Source of the DNA: Paenibacillus kribbensis
Lineage (GTDB): Bacteria; Bacillota; Bacilli; Paenibacillales; Paenibacillaceae
Direction of reading: 5' to 3'
Assembly (NCBI RefSeq): GCF_002240415.1
Contig: NZ_CP020028.1
Location: 5,269,501 to 5,333,500, forward strand
DNA: 64,000 nucleotides
Shown here: positions 17,168 through 25,554 of the stretch, one piece after another
How the letters are laid out: the number at the start of each line of letters is the position of its first letter
Numbering within the stretch: position 1 is the first letter of the stretch
Made by a program: the position numbers and the translations under genes
Notes under the pieces: model-generated
Seen by the model: only the letters and a program-made list of their open reading frames with translations
What the model was told of the DNA's origin: nothing
The model's database searches: none

Positions 17168-18373
17168 TTAGCCTACCAAGGCAGTTGTATCCCTTTTTTC
17201 TAGTATACGACTCCAGCCTGTGAGCAGAACCGCTACAAAAACCATAATGGCACCGATCCATGTCGTATGAATGAGTCCCAACGAGTCAGTCACAAGCCCG
17301 CCTGCATAAGCTCCGATCGCGATCCCTGCGTTAAAGGCTGCAATATTGACGGCAGAGGCAACATCCACAGCCTTGGGGGCAAAACGTTCCGCTAACATCA
17401 CTACATATATTTGTAAACCAGGCACGTTCATAAATGCAAGCAATCCCATAAAAAAGATCGTAATCAGCCCCGCCGTTTTAAAAGGTACGGTAAACAGCAG
17501 AAGGAACAGAACCACAGCCTGAATCAGGAACATGTAAAATAAAGCTGAAAGCGGCTTGCGGTTTGCAGCTTTTCCGCCTATAACATTCCCGATGGCAATC
17601 GCAATGCCGTACAGCAAAAGAATGAACGTTACCGTATTGGGCTTAAATCCGGTTATGTCGTGAAGTAATGGAGATAAATAAGTAAACACGACAAACGTGC
17701 CTCCATACCCCAGGGCTGTAATGATAAATGCGAGTAGCAAGCGACCATTGGCAACCAGTTTGACCTGCTCGCGGAAAGGAGTCTTGTTCCCTTTGCGCAG
17801 CGTAGACGGCAGCAGCAGCAGATTGGCGATAAGTGCCACTATACCAACGACTACAATCGCCATGAAGGCGGCCCGCCAGCCCCATTGCTGCCCAACATAG
17901 GTGCCCAGAGGTACACCCGTGACTGTGGCTACAGTCAGCCCGGAAAACATGATCGAAATAGCACTGGCCCGCCGATCATCCGGCACAAGGTCGGCTGCGA
18001 TGGTAGAACCGATGGACATGAACACTCCGTGAGAAAATGCCGAGATGACGCGTGCGATCAGCAGCAACACAATTCCGCCGGAAACCGCAGCAAGGCTGTT
18101 GCCTATTATAAATACAATCATGATCCACAGCAGCAGCGTTTTACGGGGAACACTTGATGTTAGTGAGGTCAGGACAGGCGCCCCAATCGTTATCCCCAAT
18201 GCGTACAACGTTACAGTTAGCGCGGACATGGTTACGGATATGTGCAAGTCCTGTGCGATCAGGGGAAGCAGCCCTACGCTGATGAACTCGGTTGTTCCTA
18301 TGGCAAAGGCGCTTACAGCTAAAGCAAGCAGCGGCCAAATACTTCGTTGTTGATCTGACGACATGTTTTTCAC
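17168..18373 (-). CDS. MFS transporter, DHA1 drug:H+ antiporter type
   Basis: A 401-residue, 12-helix major facilitator. The N-terminal signature FAIGTTEFISVGLLPLIA and the antiporter motif C-like stretch (GLTVATVTGVPLGTYVGQQWGWR) place it with the YdhP/AraJ/sugar-efflux group of exporters. It is divergent from an HxlR regulator with a clear inverted repeat in the shared 180 bp, so its expression is probably induced by a stress or drug signal. An aldo/keto reductase follows in the same direction. The substrate is unknown. Confidence 0.88.
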   Translation of the reverse strand: MKNMSSDQQRSIWPLLALAVSAFAIGTTEFISVGLLPLIAQDLHISVTMSALTVTLYALGITIGAPVLTSLTSSVPRKTLLLWIMIVFIIGNSLAAVSGGIVLLLIARVISAFSHGVFMSIGSTIAADLVPDDRRASAISIMFSGLTVATVTGVPLGTYVGQQWGWRAAFMAIVVVGIVALIANLLLLPSTLRKGNKTPFREQVKLVANGRLLLAFIITALGYGGTFVVFTYLSPLLHDITGFKPNTVTFILLLYGIAIAIGNVIGGKAANRKPLSALFYMFLIQAVVLFLLLFTVPFKTAGLITIFFMGLLAFMNVPGLQIYVVMLAERFAPKAVDVASAVNIAAFNAGIAIGAYAGGLVTDSLGLIHTTWIGAIMVFVAVLLTGWSRILEKRDTTALVG

Positions 18374-18440
18374 CCCTATCTATAGAAATCTTCGACCAGC
18401 AGATGTTATTATGAATTATTCAAGCAAGTATGAACAGTAC

Positions 18441-18473
18441 GTACTTTTTAGTAATATAGGTACCAAAAAGTAC
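18441..18473. promoter_or_regulatory. Candidate HxlR operator
   Basis: GTACTTTTT at 18441-18449 and AAAAAGTAC at 18465-18473 form perfect 9-bp arms 15 bp apart, between the divergent MFS and HxlR genes. HxlR/YodB proteins bind dyads with TACT/AGTA arms, so this is the expected regulator site. Confidence 0.65.
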
Positions 18474-18553
18474 CCTTAATCAAAGACTATTTAGATCAAA
18501 ATAGGCAGTTAAGATATGTATAACACGCAGTGAAGCACATGGAGGGATCGACA

Positions 18554-18919
18554 TTGGGACAGAAAAAATACAACATTTCGGTTGAGGCGACATTAGAGGT
18601 GATCGGGGGGAAATGGAAGTGCGTGATTCTGTGTCATTTGACACATGGAAAGATGCGGACAAGTGAATTAAAGCGACTAATGCCTTCTATTACACAAAAA
18701 ATGCTGACTCAGCAGCTTCGGGAGCTGGAGCAGGACGGCATCGTCAATCGAATCAGCTACAATCAGGTCCCTCCCAAAGTGGAGTACGAGCTTAGTGAAT
18801 ACGGTTGTAGCCTGAAAAGTATTCTGGATGCCCTGTGTGCCTGGGGAGAAAAGCATATTATTAAAGAATACGGGGATAAATCCGCTGTTTTGGAGGATAA
18901 CATTCTGAACAAGCTGTAA
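18554..18919 (+). CDS. HxlR-family transcriptional regulator
   Basis: A 121-residue winged-helix regulator of the HxlR type. It shows the family core VIGGKWKCVILCHLTHGKMRTSELKR, MPSITQKMLTQQLRELEQDGIV and the wing VPPKVEYELSEYG. I chose TTG 18554 because GGAGGG lies seven bases upstream and the protein then begins exactly as family members do; upstream GTG and ATG codons in frame have no site. Several HxlR proteins (YodB, HypR) sense quinones, aldehydes or disulfide stress through Cys residues. This one has several Cys, including KCVILCHL. It probably controls the divergent exporter and reductase. Confidence 0.88.
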   Translation: MGQKKYNISVEATLEVIGGKWKCVILCHLTHGKMRTSELKRLMPSITQKMLTQQLRELEQDGIVNRISYNQVPPKVEYELSEYGCSLKSILDALCAWGEKHIIKEYGDKSAVLEDNILNKL

Positions 18920-18942
18920 AGTAAAAAAGAGCGGTTCAATAG

Positions 18943-18976
18943 AAAAAAGCGCCCGCAATCAATCAGCAGGCGCTTA
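18943..18976 (-). terminator. Terminator of the alcohol dehydrogenase gene
   Basis: On the minus strand AAGCGCCTGC pairs with GCGGGCGCTT (one mismatch) and runs into TTTTTTCT. Confidence 0.75.
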
Positions 18977-19032
18977 CGCGCTTGGAAAACTCCATTCCAA
19001 TCTGTACTTATGGAGCTGTGATCGGCATCATT

Positions 19033-20049
19033 TTATTTCGTGAAATCAATGACCATGCGCCCTTGGATTTTGCCATTCTCCATCTCATCGAAGATATGAT
19101 TAATGTCTTCAATCGGACGTTTTTGTACAAGAGGGACGACTTTCCCTTCTGCAGCGAACTGGAACGCTTCTTTGAGGTCTTCACGAGTGCCGACCAAGGA
19201 GCCGATCACTTGAATGCCGTCCAGAACCAGACGCGGAATGTCCAGATCCATCTTATCGGTTGGAAGACCTACAGCTACAACACGCGCGCCAGCCTTCACA
19301 ACGTCGATTGCCTGGTTGAAAGGTGTTTTGGCAACAGCAGTAATCACAGTTGCATCCAGACCAGCACCGTTCGTTAACTCCTTGGCCCGGGCGACCGGAT
19401 CTTCTTTCAGGCTATTAACGACATAGTCGGCACCAACTTTTTTGGCCAGTTCGAGTTTTTCATCACTGATGTCAAAGGCTACAACTTTGGCATTGAATAC
19501 GTTTTTTGCGTATTGTACAGCCAGGTTGCCCAAGCCGCCAATGCCGAAGATACCGATCCATTGTCCTGGTCTGACTTCACTTACTTTAACTGCTTTATAT
19601 GTTGTAACCCCTGCGCAAGTTACACTGCTTGCAGCGGCAGGGTCAAGACGATCCGGTACTTTGACCGCGTAGTCAGCTGTGACAATACATTGTTCTGCCA
19701 TTGCACCGTCTACCGTGTATCCGGCATTTTTGACTTCACGGCACAGCGTTTCCCGCCCGGTTAAGCAATATTCGCAGTGACCGCAGCTTTCGAACATCCA
19801 GGCAATACTTACGCGATCACCTATTTTAAGACTGGTTACTCCTTCACCTAATTCAATAACTTTTCCAATGCCTTCATGCCCCAGAACTCTGCCTGTGACA
19901 TCACCAAAATCTGCATTTTTGACATGTAAATCTGTGTGGCAAACCCCACAATATTCCACCCGGACTAACGCTTCTCCATGTTTCAAAGAGCGTAAAGGCT
20001 TCTCTTCTATACTGACTTTGTTGTCTTTTGTAACAACTGCTGCTTTCAT
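19033..20049 (-). CDS. adhP: Zinc-dependent alcohol dehydrogenase (AdhP/AdhT type)
   Basis: A 338-residue medium-chain alcohol dehydrogenase that interconverts ethanol and acetaldehyde with NAD(H). The catalytic zinc ligands are Cys37 (CGVCHTDLH) and His58 in GHEGIG. The structural zinc loop has the four Cys of [15 protein letters not shown]. The Rossmann motif is [13 protein letters not shown]. Length matches the thermophilic Bacillus AdhT group. A near-consensus Rex box lies about 130 bp upstream, so repression while NADH is low and induction under fermentation are likely. Single gene with its own terminator. Confidence 0.93.
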   Translation of the reverse strand: MKAAVVTKDNKVSIEEKPLRSLKHGEALVRVEYCGVCHTDLHVKNADFGDVTGRVLGHEGIGKVIELGEGVTSLKIGDRVSIAWMFESCGHCEYCLTGRETLCREVKNAGYTVDGAMAEQCIVTADYAVKVPDRLDPAAASSVTCAGVTTYKAVKVSEVRPGQWIGIFGIGGLGNLAVQYAKNVFNAKVVAFDISDEKLELAKKVGADYVVNSLKEDPVARAKELTNGAGLDATVITAVAKTPFNQAIDVVKAGARVVAVGLPTDKMDLDIPRLVLDGIQVIGSLVGTREDLKEAFQFAAEGKVVPLVQKRPIEDINHIFDEMENGKIQGRMVIDFTK

Positions 20050-20178
20050 GTGATCTCTCCTTTAACGGCTATATGGAATTATCTTGTAATGCACACTACA
20101 GATTATAATAATTTTTACCCAAGGAAAACAAATATATATTCAAGCTCTTTCCTAAGTCCTTGTACCCTTGTGGAGACT

Positions 20179-20196
20179 TTGTGAATTATTTTACAA
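20179..20196. promoter_or_regulatory. Rex-like redox operator
   Basis: TTGTGAATTATTTTACAA matches the Rex consensus TTGTGAA-N4-TTCACAA at 13 of 14 defined positions. It lies between the divergent adhP and carbonic anhydrase genes. An overlapping palindrome TTTTAC-AAT-GTAAAA (20189-20203) adds to the dyad structure here. Confidence 0.65.
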
Positions 20197-20241
20197 TGTA
20201 AAAAGTTCCACATTTTCTATCTGGAAGAAGGTTAAAGAGCC

Positions 20242-21078
20242 ATGAAAAAAAACTGGAAAGTTTGTCTATCCAGCGTGTTTTCCATTTTCTTGGTCGTATG
20301 GATAACAGGATGTACTCCTCAGTCCACGACTTCTAGCACCACCAACACCTCAGCCCTAGCAGCTGACAATGTACACGCGGTCGTTCAGGAAAGTCCGCAC
20401 TGGTCTTATGAGGGAAATGAGGGACCCGAGCATTGGGGAGAGCTGGAAAAAAATTTTGCCGCTTGTGGTAACGGCCAAGAACAATCACCTGTCAATATAG
20501 AGTATACCCGTTTGGAAGCTTCGCAAACGCAGCAACCGATACAGGTTCACTACACCAATACGAAAGTATCCATACTCAATAATGGACACACCGTTCAAAT
20601 CAATGCAGCCAGCCCCAGTAATTATATTGTACTGGACGGTACTAAATTTACTTTAAAGCAGTTTCATTTTCATCACCCCAGTGAGCACCAAATAGATGGG
20701 AAAAATGCCGATATGGAGCTGCATTTCGTCCATCAGAGCGACAACGGTAGCACAGCCGTCTTAGGAGTACTCATTCAAAACGGCAATGAAAATAAAGCTT
20801 TTAGCCGTATTTGGTCCAAACTGCCAACAGATGTTTCCAAGGAAGCAGCTCTGGAGGAAATCAATCTCGCGGCTCTTCTGCCGAAGGACCTGCACTCGAT
20901 TCGCTACAGCGGATCACTGACTACGCCGCCATGTACCGAGCATGTGAACTGGATAGTCCTGGAGCAGCCTATCGAAATGTCGGCAGACCAAATCAGCCGG
21001 TTCGCCACCCTTTTTCCCAATAACCATCGTCCTGTACAACAACTGGGAACCCGTAAGCTGACGACGGATCATCAATGA
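20242..21078 (+). CDS. Alpha-class carbonic anhydrase lipoprotein
   Basis: A 278-residue carbonic anhydrase that hydrates CO2 to bicarbonate at the outer face of the membrane. It has a lipoprotein signal with lipobox WITGC (Cys24). The alpha-class core is complete: HWGELEKNFAACGNGQEQSP, zinc histidines in QFHFHHPSEH and MELHFVH, and the signature SLTTPPCTEHVNW. Cys in NFAACGNG and TPPCTEH can form the usual disulfide. The ATG follows AGAAGGTTAAAGAG. It stands alone between divergent adhP and a convergent oxidoreductase. Confidence 0.94.
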   Translation: MKKNWKVCLSSVFSIFLVVWITGCTPQSTTSSTTNTSALAADNVHAVVQESPHWSYEGNEGPEHWGELEKNFAACGNGQEQSPVNIEYTRLEASQTQQPIQVHYTNTKVSILNNGHTVQINAASPSNYIVLDGTKFTLKQFHFHHPSEHQIDGKNADMELHFVHQSDNGSTAVLGVLIQNGNENKAFSRIWSKLPTDVSKEAALEEINLAALLPKDLHSIRYSGSLTTPPCTEHVNWIVLEQPIEMSADQISRFATLFPNNHRPVQQLGTRKLTTDHQ

Positions 21079-21079
21079 A

Positions 21080-21115
21080 AAAGCAACCCCCTCCGCGAAT
21101 CCAATACGGAGGGGG
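21080..21115 (-). terminator. Hairpin between convergent genes
   Basis: CCCCCTCCG pairs with CGGAGGGGG around an 11-base loop. Leftward it is followed by TTGCTTTTTC, so it best serves the minus-strand oxidoreductase gene. Confidence 0.7.
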
Positions 21116-21145
21116 CTACCTGATTATTATCCCATTGCTGCCTCG

Positions 21146-22441
21146 CTACAAACGCACCAGTTCCTCCACCTTCACTGGCAGACCTGTACGCATAGAGCGG
21201 TTGGCAGCGATGCCTGTTAAAATGGACCATGCGCCATCGATATGTGAAGCCGCACGATGAAAACGATCCTCTGCCGGCTTATCGAAAATATCCCGCAGCA
21301 TGACTGGATCGCCCCCACCATGACCACCTACACCTTCCTCTACTTCGACTTCATAAGGTGCGGCAAAGTGAGGATAAATCGTGATGGTCTTCTCTTTTAA
21401 CGCTCCTTCATCTGCCTTGCTGCCACCGGAGTTAACGTAGGACTGCTCGGATACCCGAACCTCCATCCGTCCCTTGGTGCCGTTAAATACGATGATAAAG
21501 CCCTCCCAAGGCAGGTAAGCATTTAGCGAGTAGTTCATCACTGCCTTGTTCTTGTACTTCACCATAACACTGAGAGTATCCTCGATGCTGATATTGTCGC
21601 CAAATACGCTTTGATCGCGCAGATAGCCATCCTCATGCTCCGCATCCAGATACATGCTTTTCAGATGCTCGTTACGGTCCAGATGCAGCGCAAAAGGATC
21701 ATTTTCCGCCGCCTTGCTGCCGTAAGCCCGTTGGTAGAACTCCGTCACACCGCGCTGCTCGGCATTTTCCCGGCCGTAAAATTTCAAATCGCCCATCGCA
21801 TATACCGTCTCTGGCTTCGAGCCGAGCCAAAAGTTCATCAGGTCAAAATGATGCGTCGATTTATGGACCAGCAGACCGCCGCTATTGCGCTTATCCCGGT
21901 GCCAGCGACGGAAATAATCCGCACCATGCTGTGTGTTCAGCAGCCATTCGAAATTGACCGACAAGACATCGCCAAGCGTCCCGTCCATAATAATCTCGCG
22001 GATTTTCGTATTATGCGGCGCATAGCGGTAGTTAAAGGTGACGCGCAGCTTGCGTCCCGTGCGGTCTATGGCGTCCAGAATATCCTGGCATTTGTCCTCG
22101 TCCACGGTCATCGGCTTCTCGGAAATGACATCACAGCCCAGTTCCATCGCCCGGATAATATACCGATGATGTACCCGGTCAACGGTCGTGACGATCACGA
22201 TATCCGGCTTCGTTTCCGCGATCATCCGGTCGAATTCATGAGCTTTATAGGTCGGAATCGGCTCATGGTCGTATTTCTCCTGCAGCAGTCGATTGGCATA
22301 ATCCATTCTCGTCTGATTGACATCACAGAACGCGATCAGCTCCGAGGTATCCTTGAAAACGGTAACAACTTCACCGTAAAAAAATTCGGCTCTGCCTCCG
22401 GTGCCCACAAGTGCATATTTGATTTTAGCCAATTGGTTCAC
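21146..22441 (-). CDS. Gfo/Idh/MocA-family oxidoreductase
   Basis: A 431-residue NAD(P)-dependent dehydrogenase of the Gfo/Idh/MocA family, acting on sugars, inositols or their derivatives. The Rossmann start is KYALVGTGGRAEFFYG, the EKP motif is VISEKPMTVDE, and the C-terminal domain carries GGLLVHKSTHHFDLMNFWLG with the usual substrate-site His. Length fits the long subgroup found beside AraC regulators in Paenibacillus. It is divergent from an AraC-type gene 129 bp away, probably its regulator. The substrate is not predictable. Confidence 0.88.
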   Translation of the reverse strand: MNQLAKIKYALVGTGGRAEFFYGEVVTVFKDTSELIAFCDVNQTRMDYANRLLQEKYDHEPIPTYKAHEFDRMIAETKPDIVIVTTVDRVHHRYIIRAMELGCDVISEKPMTVDEDKCQDILDAIDRTGRKLRVTFNYRYAPHNTKIREIIMDGTLGDVLSVNFEWLLNTQHGADYFRRWHRDKRNSGGLLVHKSTHHFDLMNFWLGSKPETVYAMGDLKFYGRENAEQRGVTEFYQRAYGSKAAENDPFALHLDRNEHLKSMYLDAEHEDGYLRDQSVFGDNISIEDTLSVMVKYKNKAVMNYSLNAYLPWEGFIIVFNGTKGRMEVRVSEQSYVNSGGSKADEGALKEKTITIYPHFAAPYEVEVEEGVGGHGGGDPVMLRDIFDKPAEDRFHRAASHIDGAWSILTGIAANRSMRTGLPVKVEELVRL

Positions 22442-22501
22442 ACCCTTTACATGAATTGCTTTTATTTTATAGTATAAAAAAGAGCAAAATCTTCGCTTTT
22501 A

Positions 22502-22519
22502 TTGTGAATTAATTCAAAA
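22502..22519. promoter_or_regulatory. Second Rex-like dyad
   Basis: TTGTGAATTAATTCAAAA differs from the Rex consensus at one of 14 defined positions and contains the 12-bp palindrome TGAATTAATTCA. It lies between the oxidoreductase and the AraC gene, so it could equally be an AraC or promoter element in AT-rich DNA. Confidence 0.35.
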
Positions 22520-22570
22520 AGTATGCATATATTATCCTCGTGCATTCTTTCATTAAAGGAGACTATCAAT

Positions 22571-23422
22571 ATGATCACCACCCCCCGTTTTGCCATCGAG
22601 CAAGCGCTGCGGACGGTCCCGTTCAGCATGTCCGCCGACCATGTCCACCAAGCGCATGAAATCTACTATCTGCTGGCAGGAGAACGATACTACTACATTA
22701 ATCAGCGGGTATACGCGCTACAGAAGGGCGATTTGATCTGGATCAGCAAACACGATTTTCACCGTACAAGCAACAAGGGGAGCGGCAGCCATGAGCGAAT
22801 TTTAATCAATTTCGATGAATCGTTTGTAGCCACGCCTATGCCTGTCGCTCCGTCCAGCGACCACAACCCGCTTCTTCTACCTGAGAAAAGCTTCCTGCTG
22901 CGACCTTCGGCGGAGGAACAACGCGAGCTGGAGCACCTGTTCCGGCAAATGCTGGATGAATACCATCAAGAGCATGCATACCGCCAAATGTATCTCCAAA
23001 GCTTGCTGCTCCAATTGCTTATCCGAATAAGACGCATACAATCGGCCGCTCCCGATACCATTGCACCGGAACGCAGCGAGAAGCAGCAGCGAGTATATTC
23101 GATCATTGAATACCTGCATGCACACTATGCCGAGAAGCTGTCGCTGGATCAACTGGCAGGGCATTTTTTTATTAGCAGCACGTATTTGTGCCGTATTTTC
23201 AAGCAAACCACAGGCTTTACCTTAGTAGAGTATCTTCAGGATGTCCGGGTACAGCAGGCACGGGCGTATCTGAGAGAAACAAACTGGAAAGTGACTTCCA
23301 TTGCTGAAAAAACGGGCTTTGACAGCATCGCTCACTTTGGCCGTGTATTCAAGCAATACACTGGGCATACCCCGTTACAGTATCGGAAAAAGCACCAAAA
23401 GGAGCAGGGAAACGGACGATAG
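22571..23422 (+). CDS. AraC-family transcriptional regulator
   Basis: A 283-residue regulator with an N-terminal cupin sensing domain (HEIYYLLAGERYYYINQRVYALQKGDLIWI) and two C-terminal helix-turn-helix motifs (KLSLDQLAGHFFISSTYLCRIFKQTTGFT and VTSIAEKTGFDSIAHFGRVFKQYTGHTPLQYR). I chose ATG 22571 because AAAGGAGA lies upstream; an ATG 16 codons earlier has none. It is divergent from the Gfo/Idh/MocA gene. Its last codons (GNGR-stop) lie in the left copy of the 19-bp direct repeat that brackets the cyclase-cupin cassette. Confidence 0.9.
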   Translation: MITTPRFAIEQALRTVPFSMSADHVHQAHEIYYLLAGERYYYINQRVYALQKGDLIWISKHDFHRTSNKGSGSHERILINFDESFVATPMPVAPSSDHNPLLLPEKSFLLRPSAEEQRELEHLFRQMLDEYHQEHAYRQMYLQSLLLQLLIRIRRIQSAAPDTIAPERSEKQQRVYSIIEYLHAHYAEKLSLDQLAGHFFISSTYLCRIFKQTTGFTLVEYLQDVRVQQARAYLRETNWKVTSIAEKTGFDSIAHFGRVFKQYTGHTPLQYRKKHQKEQGNGR

Positions 23423-23427
23423 CGCGT
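23409..23427 (+). repeat. Left 19-bp direct repeat of the cyclase-cupin cassette
   Basis: GAAACGGACGATAGCGCGT includes the last three codons and the stop of the AraC-type gene. An identical copy lies at 26240-26258, where it forms the last codons and stop of the cupin gene in the same frame. Confidence 0.9.
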
Positions 23428-23591
23428 GAAAAAAACGGAACAGCAGCCTGTAACGAGTGGTCGCGATGACCGTCTCCACTTTACGCCCGCATTCCGCCAT
23501 GTCGCTTCCTCGGTATATTTTTTACAAACACGAAAATCGGTTTCCCGAGCCTCATATAATGGGGATGACGATAACAAGGAGGGGGCAGGGA

Positions 23592-25520
23592 ATGGGCCAA
23601 AATATTATCGGAATCCACGAGGAGATCCGCCGGCTGTCCGGCGAGCTCATCCAAACACAGCAGCCGGACGGCACCTGGCGTTTTTGTTTCGAAAACGGGA
23701 CGATGCTCGACGCATTCGTAATCATTCTTTTTCGCACGTTAAACGCGGAGAAGGAGGACCTGATCCGGAGGCTGCATGACCGCATCCTTGCCGCGCAGCA
23801 ACCTGAAGGCTGCTGGAGGTGGTATAAGGACGAGGAAGAAGGCAATCTTTCTGCGACGGTCGAAGCGTATTACGCGTTGTTGTGCTCCGGGTACAGTCAG
23901 CCAAAGGACGAACCGGTTCAGCGGGCGAAGCAATACATTCTGGACCGGGGCGGGATCGGAAAAGCGGCGAGCCTGCTGACCAAAACGCTGCTGGCTGCGA
24001 CCGGGCAAAGGAAATGGCCCGCCTCGCTTTCGCTCATTCCGTTTGAAATGCTGCTGCTGTCTTCCTCTTTACCGCTCAGTTTTTTTGATTTTTCCGCCTA
24101 TTCCCGCGTCCATCTGGTCCCGCTGCTCATTATGGCCGATCGGGATTTTTCCGTTAAAACCGCCCATACTCCCGATTTAAGCGAGCTTTATACCAACCGA
24201 AGCCCAGCCGAGGAGCCGCTTTCCCGGGAAAACCGCAAGCTGCTGGAGTATATCCAGTCCACACTCGGCCATCTGGTCGGCACACCGCAGCGAATCCATC
24301 AAGCGGCGGTAAAAAAGGCGGAGCAGTATATGCTGGAACGGATTGAGGGAGACGGAACCCTGTACACGTACGCCAGCAGCACCGTGCTGATGGTGTTCGC
24401 GCTGCTGGCCCTCGGATACGACCCACAGCATCCGGTGATCACGCACGCGGTTGACGGCTTGTCCGCCATGTGCTGTAAGACTGGCGGATACACCACCATC
24501 CAAAACTCCCCCTCCACCGTCTGGGATACCGCCCTACTGGCCTATGCGCTGCAGGAAGCCGGAGTGAGCGTCCGGCATTCCGCGATGCAAAAAGCTGCCG
24601 TCTATTTACGGTCCAAGCAGCATCGCAAAGCCGGAGATTGGCAGATTCACAATCCCGGCACCGCCCCCGGCGGCTGGGGGTTTTCCGACACCAATACGAT
24701 CATCCCCGACGTCGACGACTCCACGGCCGCCCTTCGCGCCATCCACAGCCTGTCTGAACGCGATCCCGCTTATCTCGAATCCTGGAACCGCGGCCTAAAC
24801 TGGGTGATATCGATGCAAAACGACGACGGCGGCTGGCCGGCCTTTGAAAAAAACACCAACAAGGAAATGCTCACCTGGCTGGCGATCGAAGGGGCAAAAT
24901 CGGCGGCCACCGATCCGTCGGAGGCGGATCTTACCGGTCGAGCGCTGGAGTACCTGGGGAATTTCGCCAAGCTCGGCGTCCGGCACGGCTTTATCCAACG
25001 CGGGGCCGACTGGCTGATCAGCCATCAGCAGCCGGACGGTTCATGGTACGGCCACTGGGGGATATGCTACATTTACGGGACTTGGGCGGCGCTAACGGGC
25101 CTGAAGGCCGTGGGGCTTCCTTCCGATCATGCCGCTGTAACCAAAGGGGTGGATTGGCTGCTTGCCATCCAAAACGCGGACGGCGGCTGGGGGGAATCGT
25201 GCCGCAGCGATCAGGCGGAGCGTTATGTGCCGCTTTACGCCAGCACGCCTTCGCAAACGGCCTGGGCGCTCGACGCGCTGATCGCGGTGCACAACCGGCC
25301 TACGCCCGAGATCGAGCGAGGTGCCGCCAGATTGATCGAACTGCTGCACGAAGACGGCTGGGCAAGCGCGTATCCGACCGGTGCCGGTTTACCGGGGTAT
25401 TTTTACGTCCACTATCACAGCTATCGGTACATCTGGCCACTTCTGGCGCTGGGCCATTATGTCAAGAAATACGGGGACATATTCCCCCCGCCGCAAGCAT
25501 ATATATTCAGTAGAAATTGA
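23592..25520 (+). CDS. Squalene-hopene cyclase family terpene cyclase
   Basis: A 642-residue class II cyclase that protonates and folds a linear triterpene or C35 terpene. The catalytic acid motif DVDDSTA starts at residue 373, matching Asp374-377 of the Alicyclobacillus enzyme. Many QW-type repeats are present (QQPDGTWRFCFENG, GGWGFSDTN, QNDDGGWPAFEKN, QQPDGSWYGHWG, QNADGGWGE). It could be a squalene-hopene cyclase or a SqhC-type tetraprenyl-beta-curcumene cyclase that makes spore sporulenes. ATG 23592 follows AAGGAGGGGG. A TATAAT at 23555-23560 may be its -10 box. GC content is visibly higher than the flanks. Confidence 0.92.
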   Translation: MGQNIIGIHEEIRRLSGELIQTQQPDGTWRFCFENGTMLDAFVIILFRTLNAEKEDLIRRLHDRILAAQQPEGCWRWYKDEEEGNLSATVEAYYALLCSGYSQPKDEPVQRAKQYILDRGGIGKAASLLTKTLLAATGQRKWPASLSLIPFEMLLLSSSLPLSFFDFSAYSRVHLVPLLIMADRDFSVKTAHTPDLSELYTNRSPAEEPLSRENRKLLEYIQSTLGHLVGTPQRIHQAAVKKAEQYMLERIEGDGTLYTYASSTVLMVFALLALGYDPQHPVITHAVDGLSAMCCKTGGYTTIQNSPSTVWDTALLAYALQEAGVSVRHSAMQKAAVYLRSKQHRKAGDWQIHNPGTAPGGWGFSDTNTIIPDVDDSTAALRAIHSLSERDPAYLESWNRGLNWVISMQNDDGGWPAFEKNTNKEMLTWLAIEGAKSAATDPSEADLTGRALEYLGNFAKLGVRHGFIQRGADWLISHQQPDGSWYGHWGICYIYGTWAALTGLKAVGLPSDHAAVTKGVDWLLAIQNADGGWGESCRSDQAERYVPLYASTPSQTAWALDALIAVHNRPTPEIERGAARLIELLHEDGWASAYPTGAGLPGYFYVHYHSYRYIWPLLALGHYVKKYGDIFPPPQAYIFSRN

Positions 25521-25554
25521 GACGCCAAAGCGAAAGGAAAGGCAGGGGACGACC

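Noticed and set aside
25043..25513. Alternative plus-strand frame of 156 codons inside the cyclase gene
   Set aside because: Arg/Ala/Gly-rich shadow in a GC-rich gene; the cyclase QW motifs lie in the other frame.
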